Assembly (NCBI GenBank): GCA_900757025.1
Contig: CAAEMG010000002.1
Location: 1 to 13,495 of the forward strand
DNA from: Clostridia bacterium
GTDB lineage: Bacteria > Bacillota > Clostridia > Lachnospirales > Anaerotignaceae
Reading direction: 5' to 3'
DNA: 13,495 bases
Shown: positions 7,438 through 13,313 of the stretch, piece after piece
Position numbering within the stretch: position 1 is the first letter of the stretch
Layout of the letters: each line of letters opens with the position of its first letter
Notes under the pieces: generated by a model
Told to the model about the DNA's origin: nothing
What the model saw: the letters and a program-made list of their open reading frames with translations, nothing else
The model's database searches: none
Program-made: the position numbers and the translations under genes

Positions 7438-10116
7438 TCAATATCTGCTGTATAAAATTCTTACGGAATTTAATATACATATAAGTGCAACACCTGTATC
7501 GGCAAATACGGCAAGCCACATATTTGAATAAATTCCCGTAATACCGAGAATAAGGACTATTGCCTTAACAGCTATGGCAAAAACAACATTCTGTCTTGAA
7601 ACAGCAACGGATTTTTTTGAAATTGCTATAGAATCGGGAATTGACTCCATGTTTGATTTCATAAATACAACATCTGCCGCTTCTATTGCCGCATCGGCAC
7701 CACTGCCCATTGCCGCACCGACATCGGCGCCTGCAAGAACAGGAGCATCGTTTATTCCGTCGCCTACAAACATAACCTCGCCGTGTTTATTACGTATGTT
7801 TTTAAGTTCATTTAATTTATCTTCCGGCATAAGTTTTGCATGAAGCTCATCTATGCCTGTTGTCTTTGCAACAGCCTCGGCTGTTTTTTCAGTATCGCCT
7901 GTAAGCATAGCCGTTACAATATTCTGTTTTTTAATTTTTCCTATTGCCGATTTTGCTTCTTCTTTTATTGTATCGGAAATTACTATTCTTCCGGCATATT
8001 TTCCGTCAACTGCCACAATAACTTCTGTTCCGCCTGTTTCATTGTTTTCCGAAGGAACAGAAACATTAAATTTATCCATAAGGCGTTTGTTTCCGCAAAG
8101 TACATTTCTTCCTTCGTAAACAGCCTTAATTCCCATACCCGAAAGTTCTTCTACATTTTCTGCCGCTGCAAAATCCGTATTTTTTTCTTTTGCATATTTT
8201 ACAATGCTTTCGGCAATAGGATGTGTTGATGTGCTTTCGCATGAGGCACATATTTTAAGAAGTTCTCCTTCTGTAACATATCCGCTTGATTTAACGCTGC
8301 TTACATCAAAATTGCCTTTTGTTATTGTTCCTGTTTTATCCATAACAACAGCCTTTATTGACGCAAGGGACTCCATAACTATTCCGCCTTTAAAAAGAAT
8401 ACCTCTTTTTGACGCAGAACCTATTCCGCAGAAAAACGCCAAAGGAACACTGAGAACAAGGGCACATGGGCAGCTCATTACAAGGAAACTGAGAGCCGTA
8501 TAAATCCATTTGTAAAAGCCCTGTCCTGTTATTAAAGGCATTGCAAAAGCTGTAAATAATGCGGCAAAAACAACTATAGGAGTATAAACTATTGCAAAAC
8601 GTGTTATAAAACTGTCGATTTTAGGCTTGCCTGCGGCAGCATTTTCAACGGAATTAAGTATTCTTGTAACCATTGAATCTTTAAGCTCTTTTTCAGCCTT
8701 TATTTTTATTACTGCCGAAACATTTACACAGCCGGAAATAACCTTTGAGCCTTTTTCGGCTTTAACAGGAACGCTTTCGCCTGTTACTGCCGATGTGTCT
8801 ATACGGCTTTCACCTTCTATAACCTCGCCGTCAAGAGGTATTCTATCGCCGGGGCGAACAAGAAGAATATCCCCTGCTTTTGCAAGTTTTGCGTCTTTAA
8901 CCTTTATTTCGCCGTTTTCAACTACGTTTACGGTTTCCGGTCTTAAATCCACAGCGTCCATAATCTGGCTTCTGCTTCTTTTTACGGCTATATGCTCAAA
9001 AAGTTCGCCTATTTTGAAGAAAAGCATTACGCCTACAGCCTCTGGATATTCTTTTATTGCAAAAGCTCCGAGTGTAGCAACGCTCATAAGGAAGTTTTCA
9101 TCAAAAATCTGTCCGTTTCTTATATTTTTAAGAGAAGTAATAATAACATCTCCGCCAAGAACGATATATGCCACAACAAGAAGTGCAAGAGCTATCGGCG
9201 AAAAGTTTTCAGCTCCGGAAACATGGCTGTAAATCTGTATTCCGGCAAAAATTACAGCACCTATGGCAATTTTTATAATATCGCTCTTTTCATCTTCTTC
9301 CTCTTCGGAAGAATTTTCTTCTGCCTCAAAATCAACCTCGCTCTCGATTTTTCGGCACGCCTTTTTAATTTCCGGCATAAGTTTATCGGCATTTTCCGCC
9401 TTTAATCTAAGCTGTTTTGAAGTAAATGATATAACAGCCTCGTCAACCCCGTCCATTTCGTTTATTAGCCTTTCCATTTTAGCGGCACAATGGGCACAGT
9501 CGAGATTTTTTATTGTATAAATTTTAAAATCGGAATCGTTGTATATTTTTTCCTGTTTAACAACTGCCTCAACCTCAGGCTCAATAGCTTTGCAGATTTT
9601 ATTTATCTCCGGCAAAAGCTCACTTGCAGGCAAAGAGCTGTCTATTCTGAGCTCTTTTGTTACAAAAGTAATTGAAGCATTTTTTACATCTGGAAGGTGT
9701 TTTATTTTTTCTTCCATTTTTGACGCACAATGAGCACAGCCAAGATTTTTGAGAGTAAACACATTGTTTGCGGCTATTTCTTCACAACAATCATCATATT
9801 CACAGCAATGGTCGTGGTGGTGATGTTCTTCTCCGCAGCAGCAGTCGTCATCGTCATCATCGCAGCAATGGTTATGGTGATGGTGTTCTTCTAAATGCTC
9901 ATGGTGATGTCCTTCGTCATCATCTCCGCCTTCATCATCTTCTCCATCGGCACAACCGCAATCATCATTTCCCGCAAATTCTTCTGCAGAACAAGCCTTT
10001 TCTTCAGCCATTACTCTTTCTTCTTTGTTGTGGTCATGTCCGCACCAGCATTTTCCGCTATGGTTATGCTCATGTTCATGGCTGTGTCCGCAGCAATTTT
10101 CCTCTTTCTTATACAT
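7438..10116 (-). CDS. cadA: Zn2+/Cd2+/Pb2+-exporting P1B-type ATPase with His/Cys-rich N-terminus
   Basis: This 892-residue membrane pump expels soft divalent metals using ATP. In order: residues 1-115 hold 21 His, 16 Cys and many Asp/Glu; heavy-metal domains carry GCAHC at 126-130 and DCAHC at 206-210; an acidic linker follows; then the membrane core. Catalytic motifs are complete: TGES at 445-448, the ion-channel CPC at 549-551, phosphorylated Asp593 in DKTGT, HP at 632-633 and GDGINDAP at 785-792. The last membrane segments carry KAIVLIL and FADTGVAL, a Lys and Asp typical of ZntA/CadA pumps and not of copper pumps. I chose the ATG at 10116, which has AAGGAGG eight bases upstream; the frame continues to a TTG at 10149 without support. 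It has its own promoter with a metal-sensor-type operator. The substrate among Zn, Cd and Pb is inferred. Confidence 0.95.
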   Translation of the reverse strand: MYKKEENCCGHSHEHEHNHSGKCWCGHDHNKEERVMAEEKACSAEEFAGNDDCGCADGEDDEGGDDDEGHHHEHLEEHHHHNHCCDDDDDDCCCGEEHHHHDHCCEYDDCCEEIAANNVFTLKNLGCAHCASKMEEKIKHLPDVKNASITFVTKELRIDSSLPASELLPEINKICKAIEPEVEAVVKQEKIYNDSDFKIYTIKNLDCAHCAAKMERLINEMDGVDEAVISFTSKQLRLKAENADKLMPEIKKACRKIESEVDFEAEENSSEEEEDEKSDIIKIAIGAVIFAGIQIYSHVSGAENFSPIALALLVVAYIVLGGDVIITSLKNIRNGQIFDENFLMSVATLGAFAIKEYPEAVGVMLFFKIGELFEHIAVKRSRSQIMDAVDLRPETVNVVENGEIKVKDAKLAKAGDILLVRPGDRIPLDGEVIEGESRIDTSAVTGESVPVKAEKGSKVISGCVNVSAVIKIKAEKELKDSMVTRILNSVENAAAGKPKIDSFITRFAIVYTPIVVFAALFTAFAMPLITGQGFYKWIYTALSFLVMSCPCALVLSVPLAFFCGIGSASKRGILFKGGIVMESLASIKAVVMDKTGTITKGNFDVSSVKSSGYVTEGELLKICASCESTSTHPIAESIVKYAKEKNTDFAAAENVEELSGMGIKAVYEGRNVLCGNKRLMDKFNVSVPSENNETGGTEVIVAVDGKYAGRIVISDTIKEEAKSAIGKIKKQNIVTAMLTGDTEKTAEAVAKTTGIDELHAKLMPEDKLNELKNIRNKHGEVMFVGDGINDAPVLAGADVGAAMGSGADAAIEAADVVFMKSNMESIPDSIAISKKSVAVSRQNVVFAIAVKAIVLILGITGIYSNMWLAVFADTGVALICILNSVRILYSRY
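9778..9891 (-). repeat. Tandem duplication inside the metal-binding N-terminus of the ATPase gene
   Basis: Two 18-residue units with a period of 20 residues (60 bases) stand side by side. Residues 76-93 read EEHHHHNHCCDDDDDDCC and residues 96-113 read EEHHHHDHCCEYDDCCEE. The DNA is also similar, especially over the EEHHHH-HCC part, which indicates a recent tandem duplication of one His4-Cys2-Asp module. Confidence 0.7.
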
Positions 10117-10141
10117 ACAAAATTCCTCCTTAAATTTATCT

Positions 10142-10165
10142 ATGAACAACTATTCATATGTTCAT
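10142..10165. promoter_or_regulatory. ArsR/SmtB-type metal-sensor operator
   Basis: The sequence contains ATGAACA-AC-TATTCAT (10142-10157), the 12-2-12 style dyad recognised by Zn/Cd sensors of the ArsR/SmtB family (SmtB, CzrA, ZiaR). A further half-site TGTTCA at 10159-10164 makes a perfect dyad with TGAACA at 10143-10148. It covers the predicted start point of the ATPase gene, where binding of the metal-free sensor would block transcription. The match to the family pattern is from memory. No sensor gene is present in the window. Confidence 0.65.
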
Positions 10166-10169
10166 TTGT

Positions 10170-10198
10170 ATAATATTACATATGATTTATTCTGTCAA
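10170..10198 (-). promoter_or_regulatory. Promoter of the metal ATPase gene
   Basis: On the minus strand a perfect TTGACA (10198-10193), a 17-base spacer and TATTAT (10175-10170) form one of the strongest sigma-A promoters in the window. A near-consensus promoter with an operator right after it fits repression relieved by metal. Confidence 0.75.
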
Positions 10199-10281
10199 TA
10201 TTTATTTAAGTTAAATTTGGTATGAATTTAAAACGGTTTTGTACTTTAAAATATTTTGGCTTAAAATACTGAATTTTATAC

Positions 10282-10314
10282 AAAAAATGAGTACCGAAAA
10301 TGATACGCATTTTA
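10282..10314 (-). terminator. Terminator of the flavoprotein remnant
   Basis: Read on the minus strand, AAAATG and CATTTT form the outer stem. GTATC and GGTAC pair inside it (one mismatch between the two stems and one G-T pair), with loop ATTTTC. Six T follow at 10287-10282, shared in part with the stem. It lies just after the stop codon of the remnant at 10319 and upstream of the ATPase promoter. Confidence 0.5.
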
Positions 10315-10318
10315 AAAA

Positions 10319-10522
10319 TTAAAGTTCTTTTTTGTTGTCTGCTCCAGGTGTTGTAACTATAACTCTTTCCGGTGTTATAATAAGTGCTCCTTTTGCTGTT
10401 GCCGCACCTTTAAACATTTCTTCAACCATAGCCTTAAATTTATTAACTATTTCGCCTTCTGTAATATATTCTGCTGTGCCTTTTATCTGATAGCCTTCAA
10501 ATTTATTACCTCCGTTTATAAT
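10319..10522 (-). pseudogene. C-terminal remnant of a pyridoxamine 5'-phosphate oxidase-like flavoprotein
   Basis: Between two in-frame stops the minus strand encodes 67 residues. They run from GGNKFEGYQIKGTAEYITEG through KGALIITPERVIVTTPGAD to a natural-looking end, KKEL-stop. The GYQIKGTAE strand and the ITPERVIVTTPG strand resemble the second half of small (about 130-residue) FMN-binding split-barrel proteins of the pyridoxamine-phosphate-oxidase family. The N-terminal half, with the expected flavin-binding start, is missing: an in-frame TGA stands at 10523-10525, and there is no start codon with a ribosome site. An AGGAGG-like run at about 10507-10513 does not lead into this frame. A terminator-like hairpin still follows it. 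I read it as a truncated gene; the family call rests on recall of the pattern. Confidence 0.55.
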
Positions 10523-10599
10523 TCATATTTCCTATGGGAATGGTTTAATTATATAAAATCAACTTTGAAAATTATATATATTAGCCATTTTATTAGCAG

Positions 10600-10615
10600 C
10601 TATTAAATTTAATAG
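10600..10615. promoter_or_regulatory. Perfect 16-base palindrome upstream of the lysE-type promoter
   Basis: CTATTAAATTTAATAG is perfectly self-complementary and ends three bases before the weak -35 of the exporter gene. This is the usual place for an activator site. LysE-type exporters are often controlled by LysR-type activators, but no such regulator is in the window, and AT-rich palindromes also arise by chance. Confidence 0.35.
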
Positions 10616-10618
10616 TAC

Positions 10619-10648
10619 CTGGCACAGCCATAATACTTACCTTATAAT
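10619..10648 (+). promoter_or_regulatory. Promoter of the LysE-family gene
   Basis: CTGGCA (10619-10624, four of six matches), 18 bases, then a perfect TATAAT (10643-10648). The leader would be about 23 bases, with AAAAGGAG seven bases before the ATG at 10678. The weak -35 and long spacer would fit dependence on an activator. Confidence 0.5.
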
Positions 10649-10677
10649 ACAGTCTAAACATTAAAAGGAGATTTTTT

Positions 10678-11264
10678 ATGACAGCATCCCAATTTTCAAC
10701 TTTAATATGCTATATGATTATTTGTTCTTTCCCCCCGGCCCCGGAAATATACTTTCATTAAACACAACAAGCCGATACGGCTGGAAAAAAAGCCGTTTTC
10801 TCATACTCGGAGTATGCTGTGGATACGGAATTGTTCAAGCAATATGTACCGTTGCCATAGCAACCGTAGGTTCTGTGCTTTCCTCTGCACTTTCCGTTCT
10901 CAAATATGCAGGCGGAATTTATATGATATATCTTGCAATTCAGATTATTCGTTCCTCACCACATGAAACAGGAACGGCAGAATATCCTTCTTTTAAAAAA
11001 GGTCTGCTTTTACAGCTTGTAAACGTAAAAATATACTTCTACATAACCTCCCTTCTTACAGCATATTTTATCCCCTATTCAAAAAATGCTTTTTCTCTTG
11101 CTTTATGGGGAATTTTTGCCGTAAGCATAGGCAGTTTGGCATCTCTTACATTGGCTTTTGCCGGCGTAAAAATTCAAAAAATATATTTAAAATATTTTAA
11201 GTCGATAAATATTGTTTTGGGATTATTCTTTATTTATTGTGCCTTTAATATTGTAAAGCATTAA
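10678..11264 (+). pseudogene. LysE/RhtB-family amino-acid exporter, frame broken at a C6 run
   Basis: The well-placed ATG at 10678 (AAAAGGAG seven bases upstream) reads MTASQFSTLICYMIICSF and then leaves frame in six C at 10731-10736. The correct continuation is another frame: PPGPGNILSLNTTSRYGWKK and on to the stop at 11264. A seventh C would give one protein of about 195 residues with the PGPGN motif at the end of helix 1, normal for LysE-family exporters of amino acids or related compounds. The downstream part has the family's KYAGGIYMIYLAIQIIRSS segment, then FKKGLLLQLVNVKIYFYI and three hydrophobic helices. The frame alone opens at an ATG at 10707, but that start has no ribosome site and would cut helix 1. 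It could be a true mutation, slippage-based variation, or a base-call error. The substrate is unknown. Confidence 0.75.
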
Positions 11265-11282
11265 AAACTTAAATAAAAATTT

Positions 11283-11316
11283 TGCCGAGAAAACTTAACA
11301 CACATTTTTCTCGGCA
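11283..11316. terminator. Shared terminator hairpin between the LysE-type gene and murA
   Basis: TGCCGAGAAAA (11283-11293) pairs perfectly over 11 bases with TTTTCTCGGCA (11306-11316). On the minus strand AAATTTTTATTT follows, a fair tail for murA; the plus-strand tail (TTATATTTATTATT) is weaker. Both converging genes end within 20 bases of it. Confidence 0.85.
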
Positions 11317-11325
11317 TTATATTTA

Positions 11326-12582
11326 TTATTCCTTTTTTTCTATATCTGCTCCCAAAGCTGTAAGTTTCCTTTCCAAATTGCTGTATCCTCGCTCAATATG
11401 GTATATTTCGCTTATCTCCGTATCTCCTTCTGCGGCAAGTGCCGATACAATAAGTGCTGCTCCGGCACGCAAATCGGTTGCCTTTACCTTTGCTCCCGTA
11501 AGATGTTTAACTCCGTCTACAACGGCTGTTCTTCCGTCGGTTTTTATGTCTGCCCCCATTTTCTTCAATTCATTTACGTGCATAAATCTGTTTTCAAAAA
11601 CCGTTTCCGTAACAATTCCCGTTCCTTTTGCCGTAGCAAGTATGCTCATAAAAACCGCCTGCATATCCGTGGGAAACCCCGGAAAAGGCAGTGTTTTTAT
11701 ATCGAAACTTTTTATATCGCCTTCTGCATTTATATGAATTGTTTTTCCGTTTTCTTCTACTATAATTCCACTTTCTTCAAGTTTTGCCGCCGCAGGGCGT
11801 ACATGGTCAAAACACACATTTTTTATAGTAATATCCCCATGAGTTACCGCTGCCGCCGCCATAAATGTTCCTATTTCTATTCTGTCGGGAATAACCCTGT
11901 GTTTTGCCCCATGAAGGCTCTCAACACCATGTATAGTTATTTTTGAACTGCCGCCGCCTGTTATTTTTGCCCCCATTTTATTCAAAAATCTTGACAAATC
12001 GGCTATTTCCGGTTCTGCCGCCGCATTTTCTATTGTAGTTATGCCTTCGCTTAAAACTGCCGCCATCATAATATTTTCAGTTGCCCCAACGCTTGGAAAA
12101 TCAAGATAAATTTCAGCACCTTTAAGTTTCCTGCCCTTTAGTTCTATACAGCCGTATTCCTGTTTATTTTTTATGCCCAAAGCCTCAAAGCCTTTTAAAT
12201 GAAGGTCAACCGGACGGCTTCCAATTTGGCATCCTCCGGGGAAAGGAAGTTTTATTCCTCCTTTTCTGGCACATACCGGGCCGGCAACAAGAAACGAGGC
12301 TCTTATTTTTTCCCACAAAATATGGTTCACAGAATTTTTTACAATTTTTTTTGCCTGAATTTTCATTATTTCGTTTTTTTCGTCATATTCTGTCCAAACC
12401 CCCAAGCTTTCTAAAATTTCTTTTAACACATATACATCAATAAAAGGAGGAACAGAATATATTTCACACATTTCATCGGTCAAAAGACATGCACACATTA
12501 TGGGCAAAACAGAATTTTTGGCTCCCGACGCACAAACACAGCCCTTTAAAGGGCCGTTAGGTTTTATATAAAAACAGGACAT
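11326..12582 (-). CDS. murA: UDP-N-acetylglucosamine 1-carboxyvinyltransferase (MurA)
   Basis: MurA transfers enolpyruvate from phosphoenolpyruvate to UDP-GlcNAc, the first committed step of peptidoglycan synthesis, in the cytoplasm. The 418-residue protein has SGAKNSVLP with Lys22 and Asn23, the IRASFLVAGP stretch, the active-site Cys118 in PGGCQIGSRPVDLHL (the residue attacked by fosfomycin), SVGATENIMMAA, DRIEIGTF, PFPGFPTDMQA with the conserved Asp, and DLRAGAAL and IERGYSN near the end. Low-GC Firmicutes often carry two MurA paralogues; whether this is the main or second copy cannot be told here. The Shine-Dalgarno AAAGGCGGTGA lies about eight bases before the ATG. Both sit inside a long hairpin, described separately. 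Five Cys within the first 40 residues (3, 15, 17, 30, 32) plus Cys39 are unusual but unexplained. Confidence 0.97.
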   Translation of the reverse strand: MSCFYIKPNGPLKGCVCASGAKNSVLPIMCACLLTDEMCEIYSVPPFIDVYVLKEILESLGVWTEYDEKNEIMKIQAKKIVKNSVNHILWEKIRASFLVAGPVCARKGGIKLPFPGGCQIGSRPVDLHLKGFEALGIKNKQEYGCIELKGRKLKGAEIYLDFPSVGATENIMMAAVLSEGITTIENAAAEPEIADLSRFLNKMGAKITGGGSSKITIHGVESLHGAKHRVIPDRIEIGTFMAAAAVTHGDITIKNVCFDHVRPAAAKLEESGIIVEENGKTIHINAEGDIKSFDIKTLPFPGFPTDMQAVFMSILATAKGTGIVTETVFENRFMHVNELKKMGADIKTDGRTAVVDGVKHLTGAKVKATDLRAGAALIVSALAAEGDTEISEIYHIERGYSNLERKLTALGADIEKKE

Positions 12583-12625
12583 AACAATATCACCGCCTTT
12601 CTTTGGTGAAATTATTATGTCCCGT
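12574..12625 (-). promoter_or_regulatory. Long hairpin covering the murA ribosome site and start codon
   Basis: The arms 12605-12625 and 12574-12594 form 21 base pairs in the RNA, with one U-U mismatch and two G-U pairs, around a 10-base loop (AAAGAAAGGC). The Shine-Dalgarno is split between loop (AAAGGC) and stem (GGUGA), and the start codon at 12582-12580 is fully paired. UUUU(U) follows the stem, so it also resembles an intrinsic terminator. Without opening it would hinder murA translation. Confidence 0.7.
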
Positions 12626-12639
12626 AAATTTTAATATTA

Positions 12640-12667
12640 AGTATAAAATATATTCTTTATTTGAAAA
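12640..12667 (-). promoter_or_regulatory. Candidate murA promoter
   Basis: On the minus strand TTTTCA (12667-12662), 16 bases, TATACT (12645-12640). Transcription would start near 12633, so the leader would consist almost entirely of the hairpin at 12625-12574. Read-through from the HD gene is the alternative source of murA mRNA. Confidence 0.4.
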
Positions 12668-12680
12668 TTTTTGTTTGTAA

Positions 12681-13178
12681 TTATTTTTTTAATATAAGGG
12701 CATCAAAATATTTTTTGCCTGCCTCGGTAACAAATATTTCATTTCTGAGAGCATTAAAATTCATGCCTTCGCCAAAATCGCCTTCTTCGGCATTTACTAT
12801 TGTATCTGCCTCTATAAGAATTTGCAAAAGTTTATTGTCTTTCATATTGTATGTGTGATGATGGGCAATAAGATAGCATATTTCTCCCTGCTGTTCAGTA
12901 TCAAAACCTGCTTTTTCAAGGAAAGTTGCCGCAACGGAAGGACCGAGTTTCTGCTGATAAAATCCCGATGTTGAATTATATAATTTTTCAGCCATATGTA
13001 TTCCTATATCGTGCATAATAGCAGCACAGGTTAAAATTTCAACTTTATCATCACTTATTTTTTCGGCAGAAGCAATAGCCTGCACTATTCCCGTAACCTT
13101 CATGGCATGTTTAATTCTTTTTAAATCAGGCAGATTATATTCCACCATTTGTTCCATTATAAAAGCCGTTTTGTTCAT
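12681..13178 (-). CDS. HD-domain phosphohydrolase
   Basis: This 165-residue soluble protein has the HD-domain metal-site order: His24 (KHAMKV), His56-Asp57 (AAIMHDIGIH), His106-108 (IAHHHTYN) and Asp125 (IEADTIVN). HD proteins of this size hydrolyse phosphate esters, often of nucleotides; the substrate cannot be read from the sequence. I chose the ATG at 13178, with AAGGAG about nine bases upstream. The frame remains open to a GTG at 13208, but that start would lie inside the tRNA gene. The Shine-Dalgarno is only about ten bases from the tRNA 3' end and no promoter fits between them, so the gene is probably transcribed with the tRNA. It precedes murA on the same strand by 98 bases. Confidence 0.85.
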   Translation of the reverse strand: MNKTAFIMEQMVEYNLPDLKRIKHAMKVTGIVQAIASAEKISDDKVEILTCAAIMHDIGIHMAEKLYNSTSGFYQQKLGPSVAATFLEKAGFDTEQQGEICYLIAHHHTYNMKDNKLLQILIEADTIVNAEEGDFGEGMNFNALRNEIFVTEAGKKYFDALILKK

Positions 13179-13203
13179 AAAACCATGCTCCTTAAAAAAT
13201 TTA

Positions 13204-13275
13204 CGCACCTTACAGGAATCGAACCTGCGTCTTTCGGTCCGGAGCCGAACGCTTTATCCACTGAGCTAAAGGTGC
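13204..13275 (-). tRNA. tRNA-Arg (anticodon CCG)
   Basis: The 72-base cloverleaf folds fully. Acceptor GCACCTT pairs with AAGGTGC. The D arm is GCTC/AAGC (one C-A mismatch). The anticodon stem TTCGG/CCGAA encloses loop CTCCGGA with anticodon CCG for codon CGG. A 4-base variable loop follows, and the T arm GCAGG/CCTGT has loop TTCGATT. The discriminator base is G and the CCA end is not encoded. Confidence 0.95.
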
Positions 13276-13284
13276 ATTAGTTTT

Positions 13285-13313
13285 ATTTTATCATCAATAA
13301 AAATAAGCGTCAA
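13285..13313 (-). promoter_or_regulatory. Promoter of tRNA-Arg (and probably the HD gene)
   Basis: On the minus strand TTGACG (13313-13308), 17 bases, TAAAAT (13290-13285), with a TGA directly before the -10 that makes it an extended -10. The predicted start is about three bases before the mature tRNA 5' end. Confidence 0.75.

Larger units (their letters stand above)
10523..10677. other. Leader of the lysE-type gene and AT-rich spacer
   Basis: This stretch holds a 16-base palindrome, the promoter of the next gene and its Shine-Dalgarno site (AAAAGGAG at 10663-10670). The part at 10523-10599 is AT-rich without a convincing frame. Between the ATPase leader and the terminator (10199-10281) there is only an AT-rich dyad (TTAAATT/AATTTAA) of doubtful meaning. 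Confidence 0.4.

Noticed and set aside
9768..10133. His-rich 121-residue plus-strand frame
   Set aside because: It is the antisense reading of His/Asp codons in the ATPase N-terminus (CAT/CAC and GAT/GAC read back as ATG/GTG/ATC/GTC and, in another frame, His); no ribosome site fits.
10117..10149. ATPase start at the TTG at 10149
   Set aside because: The strong AAGGAGG lies after this point and directs initiation to the ATG at 10116.
10525..10560. Short minus-strand reading TIPIGNMNYK as an N-terminal piece of the flavoprotein remnant
   Set aside because: Only about ten residues between stops; the resemblance to a family motif is too short to trust.
10620..10635. Sigma-54 promoter suggested by TGGCAC
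   Set aside because: The -12 GC element is absent at the required distance, and a sigma-A TATAAT follows.
13179..13208. HD-protein start at the GTG at 13208
   Set aside because: It would lie inside the tRNA gene; the ATG at 13178 has a good ribosome site.
13204..13275. tRNA-Arg 3' end as an integration site of a mobile element
   Set aside because: No integrase, no repeated tRNA end and no foreign-looking DNA; the HD gene and murA follow directly.
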